Below, piece by piece: positions 50,296 through 63,160 of a stretch of DNA of 64,000 nt (positions are counted from its first letter, which is position 1; each line of letters opens with the position of its first letter). The notes beneath the pieces are model-generated. The model saw only the letters and a program-made list of their open reading frames with translations. It made no database searches and was not told the DNA's origin. Made by a program: the position numbers and the translations under genes. The DNA comes from Noviherbaspirillum massiliense JC206 (lineage in GTDB: Bacteria > Pseudomonadota > Gammaproteobacteria > Burkholderiales > Burkholderiaceae_D): positions 159,903-223,902 of the forward strand of contig NZ_HE978634.1 in the NCBI RefSeq assembly GCF_000312045.1, read 5' to 3'.

Positions 50296-51228
50296 TCATT
50301 GCGCACTGGAAGAACTGGATGACGCGGGCAGGGGCGTTGCCTTTGCAGATTCGATGTTTTGACTCGCCTTCTCTGGAGCGGTACCGGGATGGGTAGCATT
50401 GGCATCAGCATGTTCCATTGTGACAACCGGTTTACCCGCTGGTTCCTCTGCGCTGAAGGAAGATTTCCCTTCCGCCGCGGCCGAAGCGTCAGATTCCGTC
50501 TCCGGTTCGTTATCAAACCCGGCCGTCGGCCCCATATCATCCTCGTAGCTCGTGCGAGGCGTTTCCCCGTCCCGCACCTTGCTCTCGCGTCGCTGCAAAT
50601 ACGCGTCGCGTACGAATGCGTAACGATCCAGCGCAGCATCTTCCAGCAGACTGGACGCATTCAGCAAGCCGGCGCGCTGATCGATCAGGTGCAATCCGGT
50701 GCCTGCAGCGCGCCAGCGAGCAGGATCTTTGTAACTCCATGGATCGGCGGCGAAGTCGAGCGGCAGCGCGCTGGCGTCGCGCACGGTCGAAGGCCCAAGA
50801 AGCGGCAAGACTAGGTAAGGGCCGGACTTGACACCCCACTTGCCCAGGGTTTGTCCGAAGTCTTCATTGTGCTTGGCCAGGCCTGCTTCGGAACCGATAT
50901 CCAGCAAGCCGCCGAAGCCAAGCGTGGAGTTGACTGCGACCCGCATCACGTCTGACATGCCGTCTGCCAACTTGCCTTGCAGCAGGTTGTTCACGGCCGT
51001 GCCGACATCGCTCAAATTACCGAAGAAATTGTACACCCCGGTTTGAACAAAGCTTGGGAGCTTCGTATAGAGCTTTGCCGCCGGCTTGACCGCTGCCTGG
51101 TCTACTTTATCGTTGAACTGGAACATGGCCCGGTTGTATGGTTCCAGCGGATCTTTCGGATTCGTGGTGGCGCAGCCGGTCAAAGCCAGCAACGTCGACA
51201 ATGCAAGAATCCTCCCTGCCTGATTCAT
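50296..51228 (-). CDS. mlaA: outer-membrane lipoprotein MlaA (VacJ)
   Basis: A 310-residue lipoprotein with lipobox ALTGC, then DPLEPYNRAMFQFNDKVD and GPYLVLPLLGPSTVRD, the MlaA core that forms a channel with porins. From about residue 230 a low-complexity acidic and Ser-rich tail of some 80 residues extends beyond the E. coli-sized protein. Its place between mlaD and mlaC differs from E. coli, where mlaA is unlinked. Confidence 0.93.
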   Translation of the reverse strand: MNQAGRILALSTLLALTGCATTNPKDPLEPYNRAMFQFNDKVDQAAVKPAAKLYTKLPSFVQTGVYNFFGNLSDVGTAVNNLLQGKLADGMSDVMRVAVNSTLGFGGLLDIGSEAGLAKHNEDFGQTLGKWGVKSGPYLVLPLLGPSTVRDASALPLDFAADPWSYKDPARWRAAGTGLHLIDQRAGLLNASSLLEDAALDRYAFVRDAYLQRRESKVRDGETPRTSYEDDMGPTAGFDNEPETESDASAAAEGKSSFSAEEPAGKPVVTMEHADANATHPGTAPEKASQNIESAKATPLPASSSSSSAQ

Positions 51229-51698
51229 TTACTACTGTCCTTTCCTTCGGCTGCCTTGCTGTAAAGGAATTGACCGATCAGGTTCTCCAGTACCATTGCC
51301 GATTGCGTCATTTTGATATTGTCACCGGCGGCCAGGTTATTGGTATCGCCGCCCGGCTCCAGGCCGATGTATTGCTCGCCCAGGAGTCCGGAAGTCAGAA
51401 TCTTGGCTGAACTGTCTTTGGGGAATTTGTATGCGCTATCCAGATTCAGGGTCACGACGGCCTGAAAAGTCTTATCGTCAAACCGGATATCGCCGACGCG
51501 CCCCACCACGACGCCGGCGCTCTTGACCGGCGCACGCGGCTTCAGTCCGCCGATATTGTCGAACTTGGTCGTGACCGCATAGGTCGGACCCAGCGACAGC
51601 GAGCTCATGTTGCCCGCCTTCAGTGCAAGGAAAACCAGGGCCGCCGCGCCCAGCAGCACGAACAGGCCAACCCACAAGTCCAGGGATTTGCGTTGCAT
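51225..51698 (-). CDS. mlaD: MCE-domain lipid-transport protein MlaD
   Basis: A 157-residue protein with one N-terminal anchor helix (LWVGLFVLLGAAALVFLAL) and a single MCE domain (VTTKFDNIGGLKPRAPVKSAGV, LLGEQYIGLEPG). It forms the hexameric ring on MlaFE. The start at 51698 (MQRKSLD) follows GAGGTAT. It overlaps mlaA by four bases. Confidence 0.94.
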   Translation of the reverse strand: MQRKSLDLWVGLFVLLGAAALVFLALKAGNMSSLSLGPTYAVTTKFDNIGGLKPRAPVKSAGVVVGRVGDIRFDDKTFQAVVTLNLDSAYKFPKDSSAKILTSGLLGEQYIGLEPGGDTNNLAAGDNIKMTQSAMVLENLIGQFLYSKAAEGKDSSK

Positions 51699-51808
51699 GA
51701 TCAGATACCTCAATAGGTCAAAACTGCCTCTGTCGAGCGCGCCGCCGGCGTGAACCGCGCGGAACGCAGGGGAATCGCTACGCGCCAGTGCTTCCGGCGC
51801 CCTTCCCC

Positions 51809-52588
51809 TCAATTAAACATCAGTGCCGTGAGCAGGAAGTCCAGCCACAAAACGCTCAGCGAAGCGATGACCACGGTGCGTGTCGTCGCACGCGAGACGC
51901 CTTCCGGCGTCGGCTGCGCCTCGTAGCCCTGATAAAGGGCGGTGAACGTGACTGCGAAACCGAACACGATGCTCTTGATGACGCCGTTGGCGATGTCACC
52001 CCACACGTCAACGCCGGCCTGCATCTGCGACCAGAATGCGCCTTCGTCCACACCGATCAGTTGCACCCCGACGATGTAGCCGCCGAAAATGCCGACCGCG
52101 CTGAAAATCGTCGCCAGCACCGGCATCGCGATGACGCCAGCCCAGAAACGCGGGGCGACAACCCGCTGCAAGGGATCGACCGCCATCATTTCCATCGCCG
52201 ACAACTGCTCGCCGGCCTTCATCAAGCCGATTTCCGCAGTCAGCGACGTCCCGGCACGGCCGGCGAACAGCAGCGCCGTCACGACGGGCCCGAGTTCGCG
52301 CGTGAGGGACAGGGCCACCAGCAATCCGAGCGCCTGCTCCGAGCCGTATTTGTTCAGGGTGTAATAACCTTGCAGGCCGAGCACGAAACCGACAAACAGG
52401 CCGGAAACCGCAATGATCACCAGCGAGTAATTGCCGATGAAATGGATCTGATCGGTCACCAGGCGCAGGCGGCGCAGCAAGCCGCCGGAGCACCTCAGGA
52501 TGGCAAAGAACGACCGGGTTGCGAAACCGACATTGGAAATCGCCTCCCGCACCCAGCGCCCGAGGGCCGCAATGAAATCCAGGATCAC
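51809..52588 (-). CDS. mlaE: Mla permease MlaE
   Basis: A 259-residue MlaE/YrbE permease with five to six helices and the characteristic LSLTRELGPVVTALLFAGRAGTS. It overlaps mlaF by four bases. A 110-bp gap separates it from mlaD, the widest inside the operon's core. Confidence 0.95.
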   Translation of the reverse strand: MILDFIAALGRWVREAISNVGFATRSFFAILRCSGGLLRRLRLVTDQIHFIGNYSLVIIAVSGLFVGFVLGLQGYYTLNKYGSEQALGLLVALSLTRELGPVVTALLFAGRAGTSLTAEIGLMKAGEQLSAMEMMAVDPLQRVVAPRFWAGVIAMPVLATIFSAVGIFGGYIVGVQLIGVDEGAFWSQMQAGVDVWGDIANGVIKSIVFGFAVTFTALYQGYEAQPTPEGVSRATTRTVVIASLSVLWLDFLLTALMFN

Positions 52589-53388
52589 GCGCGATCCTCC
52601 AACCCCAAGTCGGCCGCAAACGACTTGCCCGGGTAATGGAAAGGCACCGGACCGTCGGCTTCCGCATGCACGAATTGCTTCACGTAAGGGTCGGTCGATG
52701 TCAGCATTTCCTTCGGCGTGCCCTGAGCGACGATTTTTCCCTGCGACAGGAAATATACATAGTCAGCGATCAGGAAGGATTCATGCACGTCGTGCGATAC
52801 CAGGATCGAGGTCGAGCCAAGCGCATCGTTCAGCTTGCGCACCAGGTTGGCGGTGACGCCCATCGAGATCGGATCCAGTCCGGCGAATGGCTCGTCATAC
52901 ATGATCAGTTGCGGATCAAGGGCGATTGCCCGCGCCAGCGCAACCCTGCGCGCCATGCCGCCGGAAATTTCGGCGGGTTTCAGCTCTGCGGCATTACGCA
53001 GGCCCACCGCATTGAGCTTCATGAGCACCAGGTCGCGGATCAGCTCTTCCGGCAGATCGGTGTGCTCGCGCAAGGGGAAGGCGACATTTTCGAATACGGT
53101 CAGGTCGGTGAACAGCGCTCCATGCTGGAACAGCATGCCCATCTTGCGGCGCATCGCATACAAGGTCTTGGCATCTGCCGTATGCACCGCCTGCGCGTTG
53201 ATCGTGACGCCGCCGGTTTGCGGACGCAGCTGGCCGCCGATCAGGCGCAGGATGGTTGTCTTTCCCGACCCGGAACCGCCCATGACAGCAATTACTTTCC
53301 CGCGTGGGAAATCCATGTGCAAGTCCGACAGAATCGGACGCGTTCCGTAGGAAAAATGCAAATTGCGGATTTCAACCAGGTTCGGCAC
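52585..53388 (-). CDS. mlaF: Mla ATP-binding protein MlaF
   Basis: A 267-residue ATPase: Walker A GGSGSGKTT, signature EISGGMARRVALARA, Walker B LIMYDEPFAGLD. The start codon is GTG (53388) with a poor ribosome site. It heads mlaFEDACB, the retrograde phospholipid-transport system that keeps the outer leaflet asymmetric. Confidence 0.95.
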   Translation of the reverse strand: MPNLVEIRNLHFSYGTRPILSDLHMDFPRGKVIAVMGGSGSGKTTILRLIGGQLRPQTGGVTINAQAVHTADAKTLYAMRRKMGMLFQHGALFTDLTVFENVAFPLREHTDLPEELIRDLVLMKLNAVGLRNAAELKPAEISGGMARRVALARAIALDPQLIMYDEPFAGLDPISMGVTANLVRKLNDALGSTSILVSHDVHESFLIADYVYFLSQGKIVAQGTPKEMLTSTDPYVKQFVHAEADGPVPFHYPGKSFAADLGLEDRA

Positions 53389-53483
53389 AGCGGGCAGTCA
53401 AAAAGGCAAAGATGAGATTGTAATTCAGAAATGAATCCTGCACTTCCGGGCTAGAAGCGGGGCTCAGATTCTTGTCAAAAATG

Positions 53484-53530
53484 CGATAAAAAAACCCGCC
53501 GGGCTTGCACCACGGCGGGTTTCTTTATCG
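53484..53530 (-). terminator. gltBD terminator
   Basis: AAACCCGCCG (53492-53501) and CGGCGGGTTT (53513-53522) form a 10-bp stem with an 11-nt loop, followed on the minus strand by TTTTTTTATCG. It lies beyond the duplicated gltD tail, so it probably belonged to the original gltD end. It also insulates mlaF. Confidence 0.88.
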
Positions 53531-53543
53531 GGGGCCGATCTGA

Positions 53544-53612
53544 TTATCGCGGCAGGACTGAACTGCCCATCAGGTATTCGTCTACGGCACGGGCGCACTG
53601 GCGTCCCTCACG
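53544..53612 (-). pseudogene. duplicated 3' tail of gltD
   Basis: In the same orientation as gltD, this fragment encodes the last 22 residues of GltD ([16 protein letters not shown] and the next six) and a TAA stop, 156 bp beyond the matching point in the real gene. The peptide is identical to the real tail, yet seven codons differ, all by synonymous third-position changes. Homology stops at 53613. Pure synonymous divergence implies the fragment was once under selection as the end of a functional gltD. Confidence 0.85.
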
Positions 53613-53699
53613 GACGGGAGCCGGATCAGGCAGGCAGACCTGCGTCTGCCTGTCCCGGCGAGCGCTGCCTTGGCTTGCAAGCCTAGGCTGGGCGATCCG
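53613..53699. other. spacer between the two gltD tails
   Basis: An 87-bp segment with two inverted repeats: AGGCAGAC/GTCTGCCT (53632-53651, 4-nt loop) and the palindrome GGCTTGCAAGCC (53672-53683). No gene is seen. It may be the scar of the event that placed a second gltD end here. Confidence 0.5.
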
Positions 53700-55163
53700 T
53701 TACCGTGGCAGGACCGAGCTGCCCATCAGGTACTCGTCCACCGCACGGGCGCACTGGCGTCCCTCACGGATCGCCCATACGACCAGTGACTGGCCGCGCC
53801 GCATGTCGCCCGCGGCAAAGACGTTGGGAACCGAAGTCTTGTAGCAGCCCTCGCTCTCGGTGCTGGCCTTGGCATTGCCGCGTGCATCCTTGTCGACGCC
53901 GAACGCGTCGAGGATTTGCGCTACCGGAGAGACGAAGCCCATGGCCAGCAGGACGAGGTCGGCTTTCATTTCGAATTCGGAGTTCGGCACTTCGACCATC
54001 TTGCCGTCCTTCCATTCGACGCGCGCCGCGATCAGCTTTTCGACCTTGCCATTCTTGCCCTCCAGGCGCTTGGTCGCGACCGACCAGTCACGCTGGCAGC
54101 CTTCTTCATGGGATGAAGAGGTGCGCAGCTTGGTCGGCCAGTACGGCCATACCAGCGGCTTGTTTTCCTGTTCCGGCGGTTGCGGCAGCAGTTCGAACTG
54201 CGTGACCGAAGCCGCGCCGTGACGGTTGGATGTGCCGACGCAGTCGGAGCCGGTGTCGCCGCCGCCGATGACGACCACATGCTTGCCAGTGGCCATGATC
54301 TGGTCCTTGAGCTTATCGCCGGCATTGACCCGGTTCTGCTGCGGCAGGAATTCCATCGCGAAATGCACGCCCTGCAGTTCGCGTCCCGGCACCGGCAGGT
54401 CGCGCGGTTGCTCGGCACCGCCGGCGATGATGACGGCATCGAATTCCTTCTTGAGCTGGTCCGGAGAAACCGTTTCCTTGGCCAGGCTGAGGATCTTGGC
54501 AGGGAAGTCCTTGCCGACCAGCACGCCGGTCCGGAACGTCACGCCCTCGGCCTTCATCTGCTCGACGCGGCGGTCGATCAGCTGCTTTTCCATCTTGAAG
54601 TCGGGAATGCCATAGCGCAGCAGGCCGCCAACGCGATCATTCTTTTCAAATACCGTCACATCATGGCCGACGCGCACAAGCTGCTGGGCGGCAGCCAGGC
54701 CCGCAGGCCCGGAACCGACAACGGCAACCTTCTTGCCGGTCTTGGCAGCAGCCGGCTGCGGCTTGACCCAGCCGTTTTCCCAGCCTTTGTCGATAATGAA
54801 GTGCTCGATCGACTTGATGCCGACGGGATCGTTGTTGATGCCGAGCGTGCAGGCTGCCTCGCAGGGTGCGGGGCAGATGCGGCCGGTGAATTCCGGGAAG
54901 TTATTGGTGGAATGCAGGTTTTCCAGCGCTTCCAGATAGTTGCCGCGATAGACGAGGTCATTCCAGTCCGGAATGATGTTGTTGACCGGGCAGCCGTTGT
55001 TGCAGAAGGGGATGCCGCAGTCCATGCAGCGCGCGCCCTGGATCTTGGCGTCGGCGTCGCTCAAGTGCAGCATGAATTCCTTGTAATGCTTCTTGCGCGT
55101 CTGCGGCGCTTCGCTCGCTTCTTGCAGGCGCTGGTATTCCAGAAAGCCGGTTACTTTTCCCAT
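53700..55163 (-). CDS. gltD: glutamate synthase small subunit
   Basis: A 487-residue NADPH-oxidising subunit. The N-terminal Cys clusters ([26 protein letters not shown]) bind [4Fe-4S] centres; FAD loop [15 protein letters not shown] and NADPH loop [12 protein letters not shown] follow. It passes electrons to GltB. The TAA at 53702-53700 is the functional stop; a copy of the tail lies downstream. It is 158 bp after gltB. Confidence 0.96.
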   Translation of the reverse strand: MGKVTGFLEYQRLQEASEAPQTRKKHYKEFMLHLSDADAKIQGARCMDCGIPFCNNGCPVNNIIPDWNDLVYRGNYLEALENLHSTNNFPEFTGRICPAPCEAACTLGINNDPVGIKSIEHFIIDKGWENGWVKPQPAAAKTGKKVAVVGSGPAGLAAAQQLVRVGHDVTVFEKNDRVGGLLRYGIPDFKMEKQLIDRRVEQMKAEGVTFRTGVLVGKDFPAKILSLAKETVSPDQLKKEFDAVIIAGGAEQPRDLPVPGRELQGVHFAMEFLPQQNRVNAGDKLKDQIMATGKHVVVIGGGDTGSDCVGTSNRHGAASVTQFELLPQPPEQENKPLVWPYWPTKLRTSSSHEEGCQRDWSVATKRLEGKNGKVEKLIAARVEWKDGKMVEVPNSEFEMKADLVLLAMGFVSPVAQILDAFGVDKDARGNAKASTESEGCYKTSVPNVFAAGDMRRGQSLVVWAIREGRQCARAVDEYLMGSSVLPR

Positions 55164-55321
55164 GATGTTCCTTCAGTGTTTTTCTCTCTGCAGCCTTGCT
55201 TCCGATGGGAAGGCCGGGACGGGGTTGGAAGCGCGAGCGAACATATGTCTTTCGCCCGCACTACCTTCTCCCTGCCCTTCCCCCAGGAGGAGGAAGGAAC
55301 TCCCGACAGCTGCGGATTGTG

Positions 55322-60001
<4,680 letters not shown>

Positions 60002-60036
60002 GAGCGTACTCCGCTACTTTTTGGGATTGAGGCTGA

Positions 60037-60065
60037 AGAATAAAGCACAGGCAGTTATTCATCAA
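60037..60065 (-). promoter_or_regulatory. gltBD promoter candidate
   Basis: On the minus strand TTGATG (60065-60060), a 17-bp spacer and TATTCT (60042-60037) would start transcription about 30 bp before the gltB ATG. CGGAG (60012-60008) is the ribosome site. The first transposase-linked motif lies only 12 bp upstream of the -35. Confidence 0.5.
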
Positions 60066-60077
60066 CGAAAATAATTA

Positions 60078-60089
60078 GGGTCGGAGTAG
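60078..60089 (+). repeat. transposase-linked motif, left copy 1
   Basis: GGGTCGGAGTAG, a near match to the reverse complement of the right-hand copy (GGGTCAGAGTAG). It is located between the gltB promoter and the transposase 3' end. Confidence 0.5.
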
Positions 60090-60123
60090 TTGCAGAAACG
60101 CCGGTTTTTTGTCTTATCTTTAA

Positions 60124-60135
60124 TGGGGACAGAGT
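60124..60135 (+). repeat. transposase-linked motif, left copy 2
   Basis: TGGGGACAGAGT, differing at one base from the right-hand copy TGGGGTCAGAGT and in the opposite orientation to it, 36 bp beyond the transposase stop. Confidence 0.6.
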
Positions 60136-60171
60136 GAAAGGGGCGGCAAGAAGGCGCCTTTTGCATTTTTC

Positions 60172-60873
60172 TTATATGGAATTAGGCTGATTCTTGACCG
60201 GGCGCCCTCGTCTTGCCGGCTGCACGCGCCTGCCGGCCTGCTTTTCAAGGCTGGCCTTAAACCTATCCGGCCCCAGCGCCCATCCCTTCAGGGTGCCCTC
60301 GGTAAGCCCCTCGATTTCAGCGGCCGTCAACCCTTCCTCCAACAAGGCCCGATAAGCCGCCTCCCGCTGAAAGGGCGTGTTTCCCAAGGACCAATATGTT
60401 GCGTGGTCTACGATTTGAGGATTGGGGTTGATCCCGATGTGATGCTGGCAACTGGACCAAACGTATTCTTCCGGTTCGGTAACCAGGCCAGAGCGCACCG
60501 GGTGAAGCTCGATATATCTGCTGCAGAGCATTGCAAAGCTCTCCGCTTCGAGGACTGTTGCCCTGAAGCGCCCCTGCCATAAGGTGCCGCTGCGGCCATA
60601 CTTCCGATTGAAGTAAGGCACATATTGGCGGCCGATCCATTGCATCATCCGCCCCAAACCAACGGCGTCGGATGGCGTCAGCAGAAAGTGGACATGGTCC
60701 GGCATGAGTACATAGGCATGAAGCGCAAGCTTGAATTGGCGGGAGGCTTCACCCAGCCAATTCAGGAAAACGGAATAGTCTTCTTCATCCCGGAAAATCG
60801 CCTGGCAGTCGATACCGCGCTGGATCACGTGATGAGGATGGTGGGGAATGACAAGACGGGGAAGACGGGCCAT
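60172..60873 (-). mobile_element. REP-associated tyrosine transposase (Y1/RAYT family)
   Basis: A 233-residue Y1-type single-strand transposase. The opening PRLVIPHHPHHVIQRG, the HUH metal motif (H60-V-H62 in MPDHVHFLL) and the catalytic Y120 in SRYIELHPVRSGL are intact, as is the WQGRF motif, so it may be active. The C terminus is basic (RRVQPARRGRPVK). Such enzymes recognise short REP palindromes and are usually domesticated single copies. Inverted TGGGG-CAGAGT motifs flank it. Confidence 0.9.
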
Positions 60874-60918
60874 ATGGAAATCGCCGACAGGAAAAGAAAC
60901 ATTGCCACTGCCGGCATT

Positions 60919-60932
60919 CTACTCTGACCCCA
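60919..60932 (-). repeat. transposase-linked motif, right copy
   Basis: On the minus strand TGGGGTCAGAGTAG, 46 bp upstream of the transposase start and inverted relative to the two left copies. It contains GTAG, a tetranucleotide typical of RAYT recognition sites. Confidence 0.6.
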
Positions 60933-61016
60933 CTATTTTTGCGGGAGGAACACCAAGACGCAAGCACCACGCGCCGTCATAACAACGCCGGCTACCAACC
61001 CTGTTCCGCGCCAATC

Positions 61017-61577
61017 TTACCTATGGGCATTCAAGGTATTGCGCCACGGCGTCTTGACCCGCCCGCTCTCGCGTCTCGCAAAATGAATCCTGGTATGGAC
61101 TTTCATCCGCGCTGCGGGCGACTGGGGCGAATTGGCAAGGATGGTGCGCTGGATTCTGGCTTCGGAGGGAAATTGCCCGGGATGAAAGTGCACCGTCCTG
61201 ATTCCAGCGCTGGCCAAATAGGCTTCCTTTTTCGATTCCCTGCGGCGAGAGCGGCTAGGGCTGAGTTCGACCACCGCAAGAACCTGCATCTCCTTGTCGA
61301 ACACGGCATATCCGACCCGCCGCGCAGCAATACGCTCGTACGCCGACATCCGGAGCTTGCCCATGCCTTGCGGCTCGATCAATGCAGCCAGCGCCATCCC
61401 GGGAAACACGTGGCATTCGGGCAAGGCGCGCTGCAGGAGATAAAAGAAATCCAGTTCCGCGCCCAGCAGCACCGGCTTGCGGTGATAGCGCGGAATTTTT
61501 CCGGCGCCGAACACAAACCGCAGTGCGAGGGCGCCAATGACGGCAACCACCGCTCCGACGAAAATCATTTCTTTCAT
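61017..61577 (-). CDS. DUF2726 domain protein
   Basis: A 186-residue protein with an N-terminal membrane helix (residues 4-24, IFVGAVVAVIGALALRFVFG) and a DUF2726 domain (LLGAELDFFYLLQRALPECHVFP, VGYAVFDKEMQVLAVVELS). The domain resembles the restriction-endonuclease-like fold (an Asp and a VVEL strand), but no nuclease function is established. The C-terminal 45 residues are basic and unique. Confidence 0.8.
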   Translation of the reverse strand: MKEMIFVGAVVAVIGALALRFVFGAGKIPRYHRKPVLLGAELDFFYLLQRALPECHVFPGMALAALIEPQGMGKLRMSAYERIAARRVGYAVFDKEMQVLAVVELSPSRSRRRESKKEAYLASAGIRTVHFHPGQFPSEARIQRTILANSPQSPAARMKVHTRIHFARRESGRVKTPWRNTLNAHR

Positions 61578-61644
61578 GTTTTCCGACTATCGCAAGAATC
61601 CACTCACTAGTTGCCCATGACCTGCTGCCGCGCAGGCGCCGTTC

Positions 61645-63144
61645 TCATGACATCCTGCGCATCCAGGCCGGCTCCATCTGCCGCCTGCGCTCAAGGGCCT
61701 GCATGATCAGCCCGCGCAATTCATTCAGAGGCGCGATTTCCGCCGATTCGATTCTGGCGGGCGGCAAGGACAAATCCCAGTCGCCATAGATGAAACCGGC
61801 AGGCTGGCGATTCACGACCAGCGGCAGCACCATGAAACTGCGCGCAGTCGGCAGCACTTCCTTCCACCAGCGCGGCACCTTGCTCAGGAAGGCAGCGTCA
61901 TGCGCGTTTTCCACGAAAATCGGCTTGTCATTTGCCAGCGCGGCATGAAACACGTCCGGCTGATAAGCGTCGCTGAACACCAGGCGCGGCAACAGTTCCT
62001 GCACCCCGTCACCGAAGTACATCCGCGCCCGGTATTGCGCCTGGGTCTGGTCGCGCAGGAATGCAATCGTGCGCGAAAATCCGAGCCCGTGATGCACGAT
62101 CTCCAGCGCCATGGCCATAACTTGGGCCGCACTGGAATCCTGCAGAGCATCGCGCATGTCGGCAACGCCGCGCTGCAGGGCCGCCAGCGCATCCGCCGGC
62201 TTGCCACCCAGAGCAGGCAGATGCTTCTCGCGTTCGGCGCGAGTGGTGGTGCGAACCATGACCGCGTCTTCCTCGGCAGCGACATGCTGCGCCGCTTCCA
62301 CGGCCGTCAATATCTGCGACGCTTCCAGGCCAAGCATGTCTGCGTATTCAGTGGCGAGCCGGTCGAATTCCTCGCGCGGACCTTCTGCTGCACAGAGCGC
62401 CTTGGCATACTTAAAGGACAGCGTCGACACTGCCGTCAGCCAGTCACCATGGCCCAGCGGCTCACCGGCCGAGGCTGGCGGCACGTCGCGCAAGGTTTCG
62501 ATCAAGGCTGGCGGGAAGCCCCATTTCTGGCCGGCCCGTCGCCCGATTTCATCCAGACCGATCCCCAGCACCTCGTGCGCCGCCTGCTCTTCGCTGGCAC
62601 CGTTTTCCGTGCAATAGGCCTGCAATTGCTGCCAGCGCTCGGGCAGATAGAACGTGACCATCATGCGACCGAGGGAATGCAGGATCGAGCAGACCACAGC
62701 TTCTTCCGCGTCCCGCGTACTGGCGGAGGATGCCAGCTGGCGCGCGATATGACCGGCCAGCACTGCCTTTTCCATCTCATCGCGGGCGCTGGCAGAATCG
62801 GCGGATGCCGCAGACAAGCCATCGATCAGCTTGAGTCCGAGCGCCAAGTGCCCGATAGCTTCGGTACCCAGCACCATCACCGCCTTGGACACGGTATTGA
62901 TGCCCTGGCCGAATACCGAGTACATGGGACTGTTCGCCAGCCGCAGTACCTTCTGGGTCAGGGCCGGGTCGGACAATACCGTCTTGGTCATGCTGAATTC
63001 GCGATCATCATCTCCGCGCATTGCCTGGATGATGGCGCTGATCACCTTGGAAAAACCGGGCAGGTCGCCGCGACGGCGCACGCGCGACCACAGCAGCTCC
63101 ATGGTTTTCTCGGCACTGGCCGGTTCGATCTTTATGGAAGACAT
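61645..63144 (-). CDS. HDOD-domain signalling protein
   Basis: A 499-residue protein. The HDOD domain (about residues 20-215; DPALTQKVLRLANSPMYS, SKAVMVLGTEAIGHLAL, LGIGLDEIGRRAGQKWGFP) lacks the HD metal pair, as usual. The C-terminal part (about 340-480) looks like a GAF-type sensor (IVHHGLGFSRTIAFLRD, VLPLVVNRQPAGFIYGDW). It lies 16 bp after the EAL gene and is probably co-transcribed, hinting at a cyclic-di-GMP output role. Confidence 0.85.
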   Translation of the reverse strand: MSSIKIEPASAEKTMELLWSRVRRRGDLPGFSKVISAIIQAMRGDDDREFSMTKTVLSDPALTQKVLRLANSPMYSVFGQGINTVSKAVMVLGTEAIGHLALGLKLIDGLSAASADSASARDEMEKAVLAGHIARQLASSASTRDAEEAVVCSILHSLGRMMVTFYLPERWQQLQAYCTENGASEEQAAHEVLGIGLDEIGRRAGQKWGFPPALIETLRDVPPASAGEPLGHGDWLTAVSTLSFKYAKALCAAEGPREEFDRLATEYADMLGLEASQILTAVEAAQHVAAEEDAVMVRTTTRAEREKHLPALGGKPADALAALQRGVADMRDALQDSSAAQVMAMALEIVHHGLGFSRTIAFLRDQTQAQYRARMYFGDGVQELLPRLVFSDAYQPDVFHAALANDKPIFVENAHDAAFLSKVPRWWKEVLPTARSFMVLPLVVNRQPAGFIYGDWDLSLPPARIESAEIAPLNELRGLIMQALERRRQMEPAWMRRMS

Positions 63145-63160
63145 CCGATACGTCTTTCTC

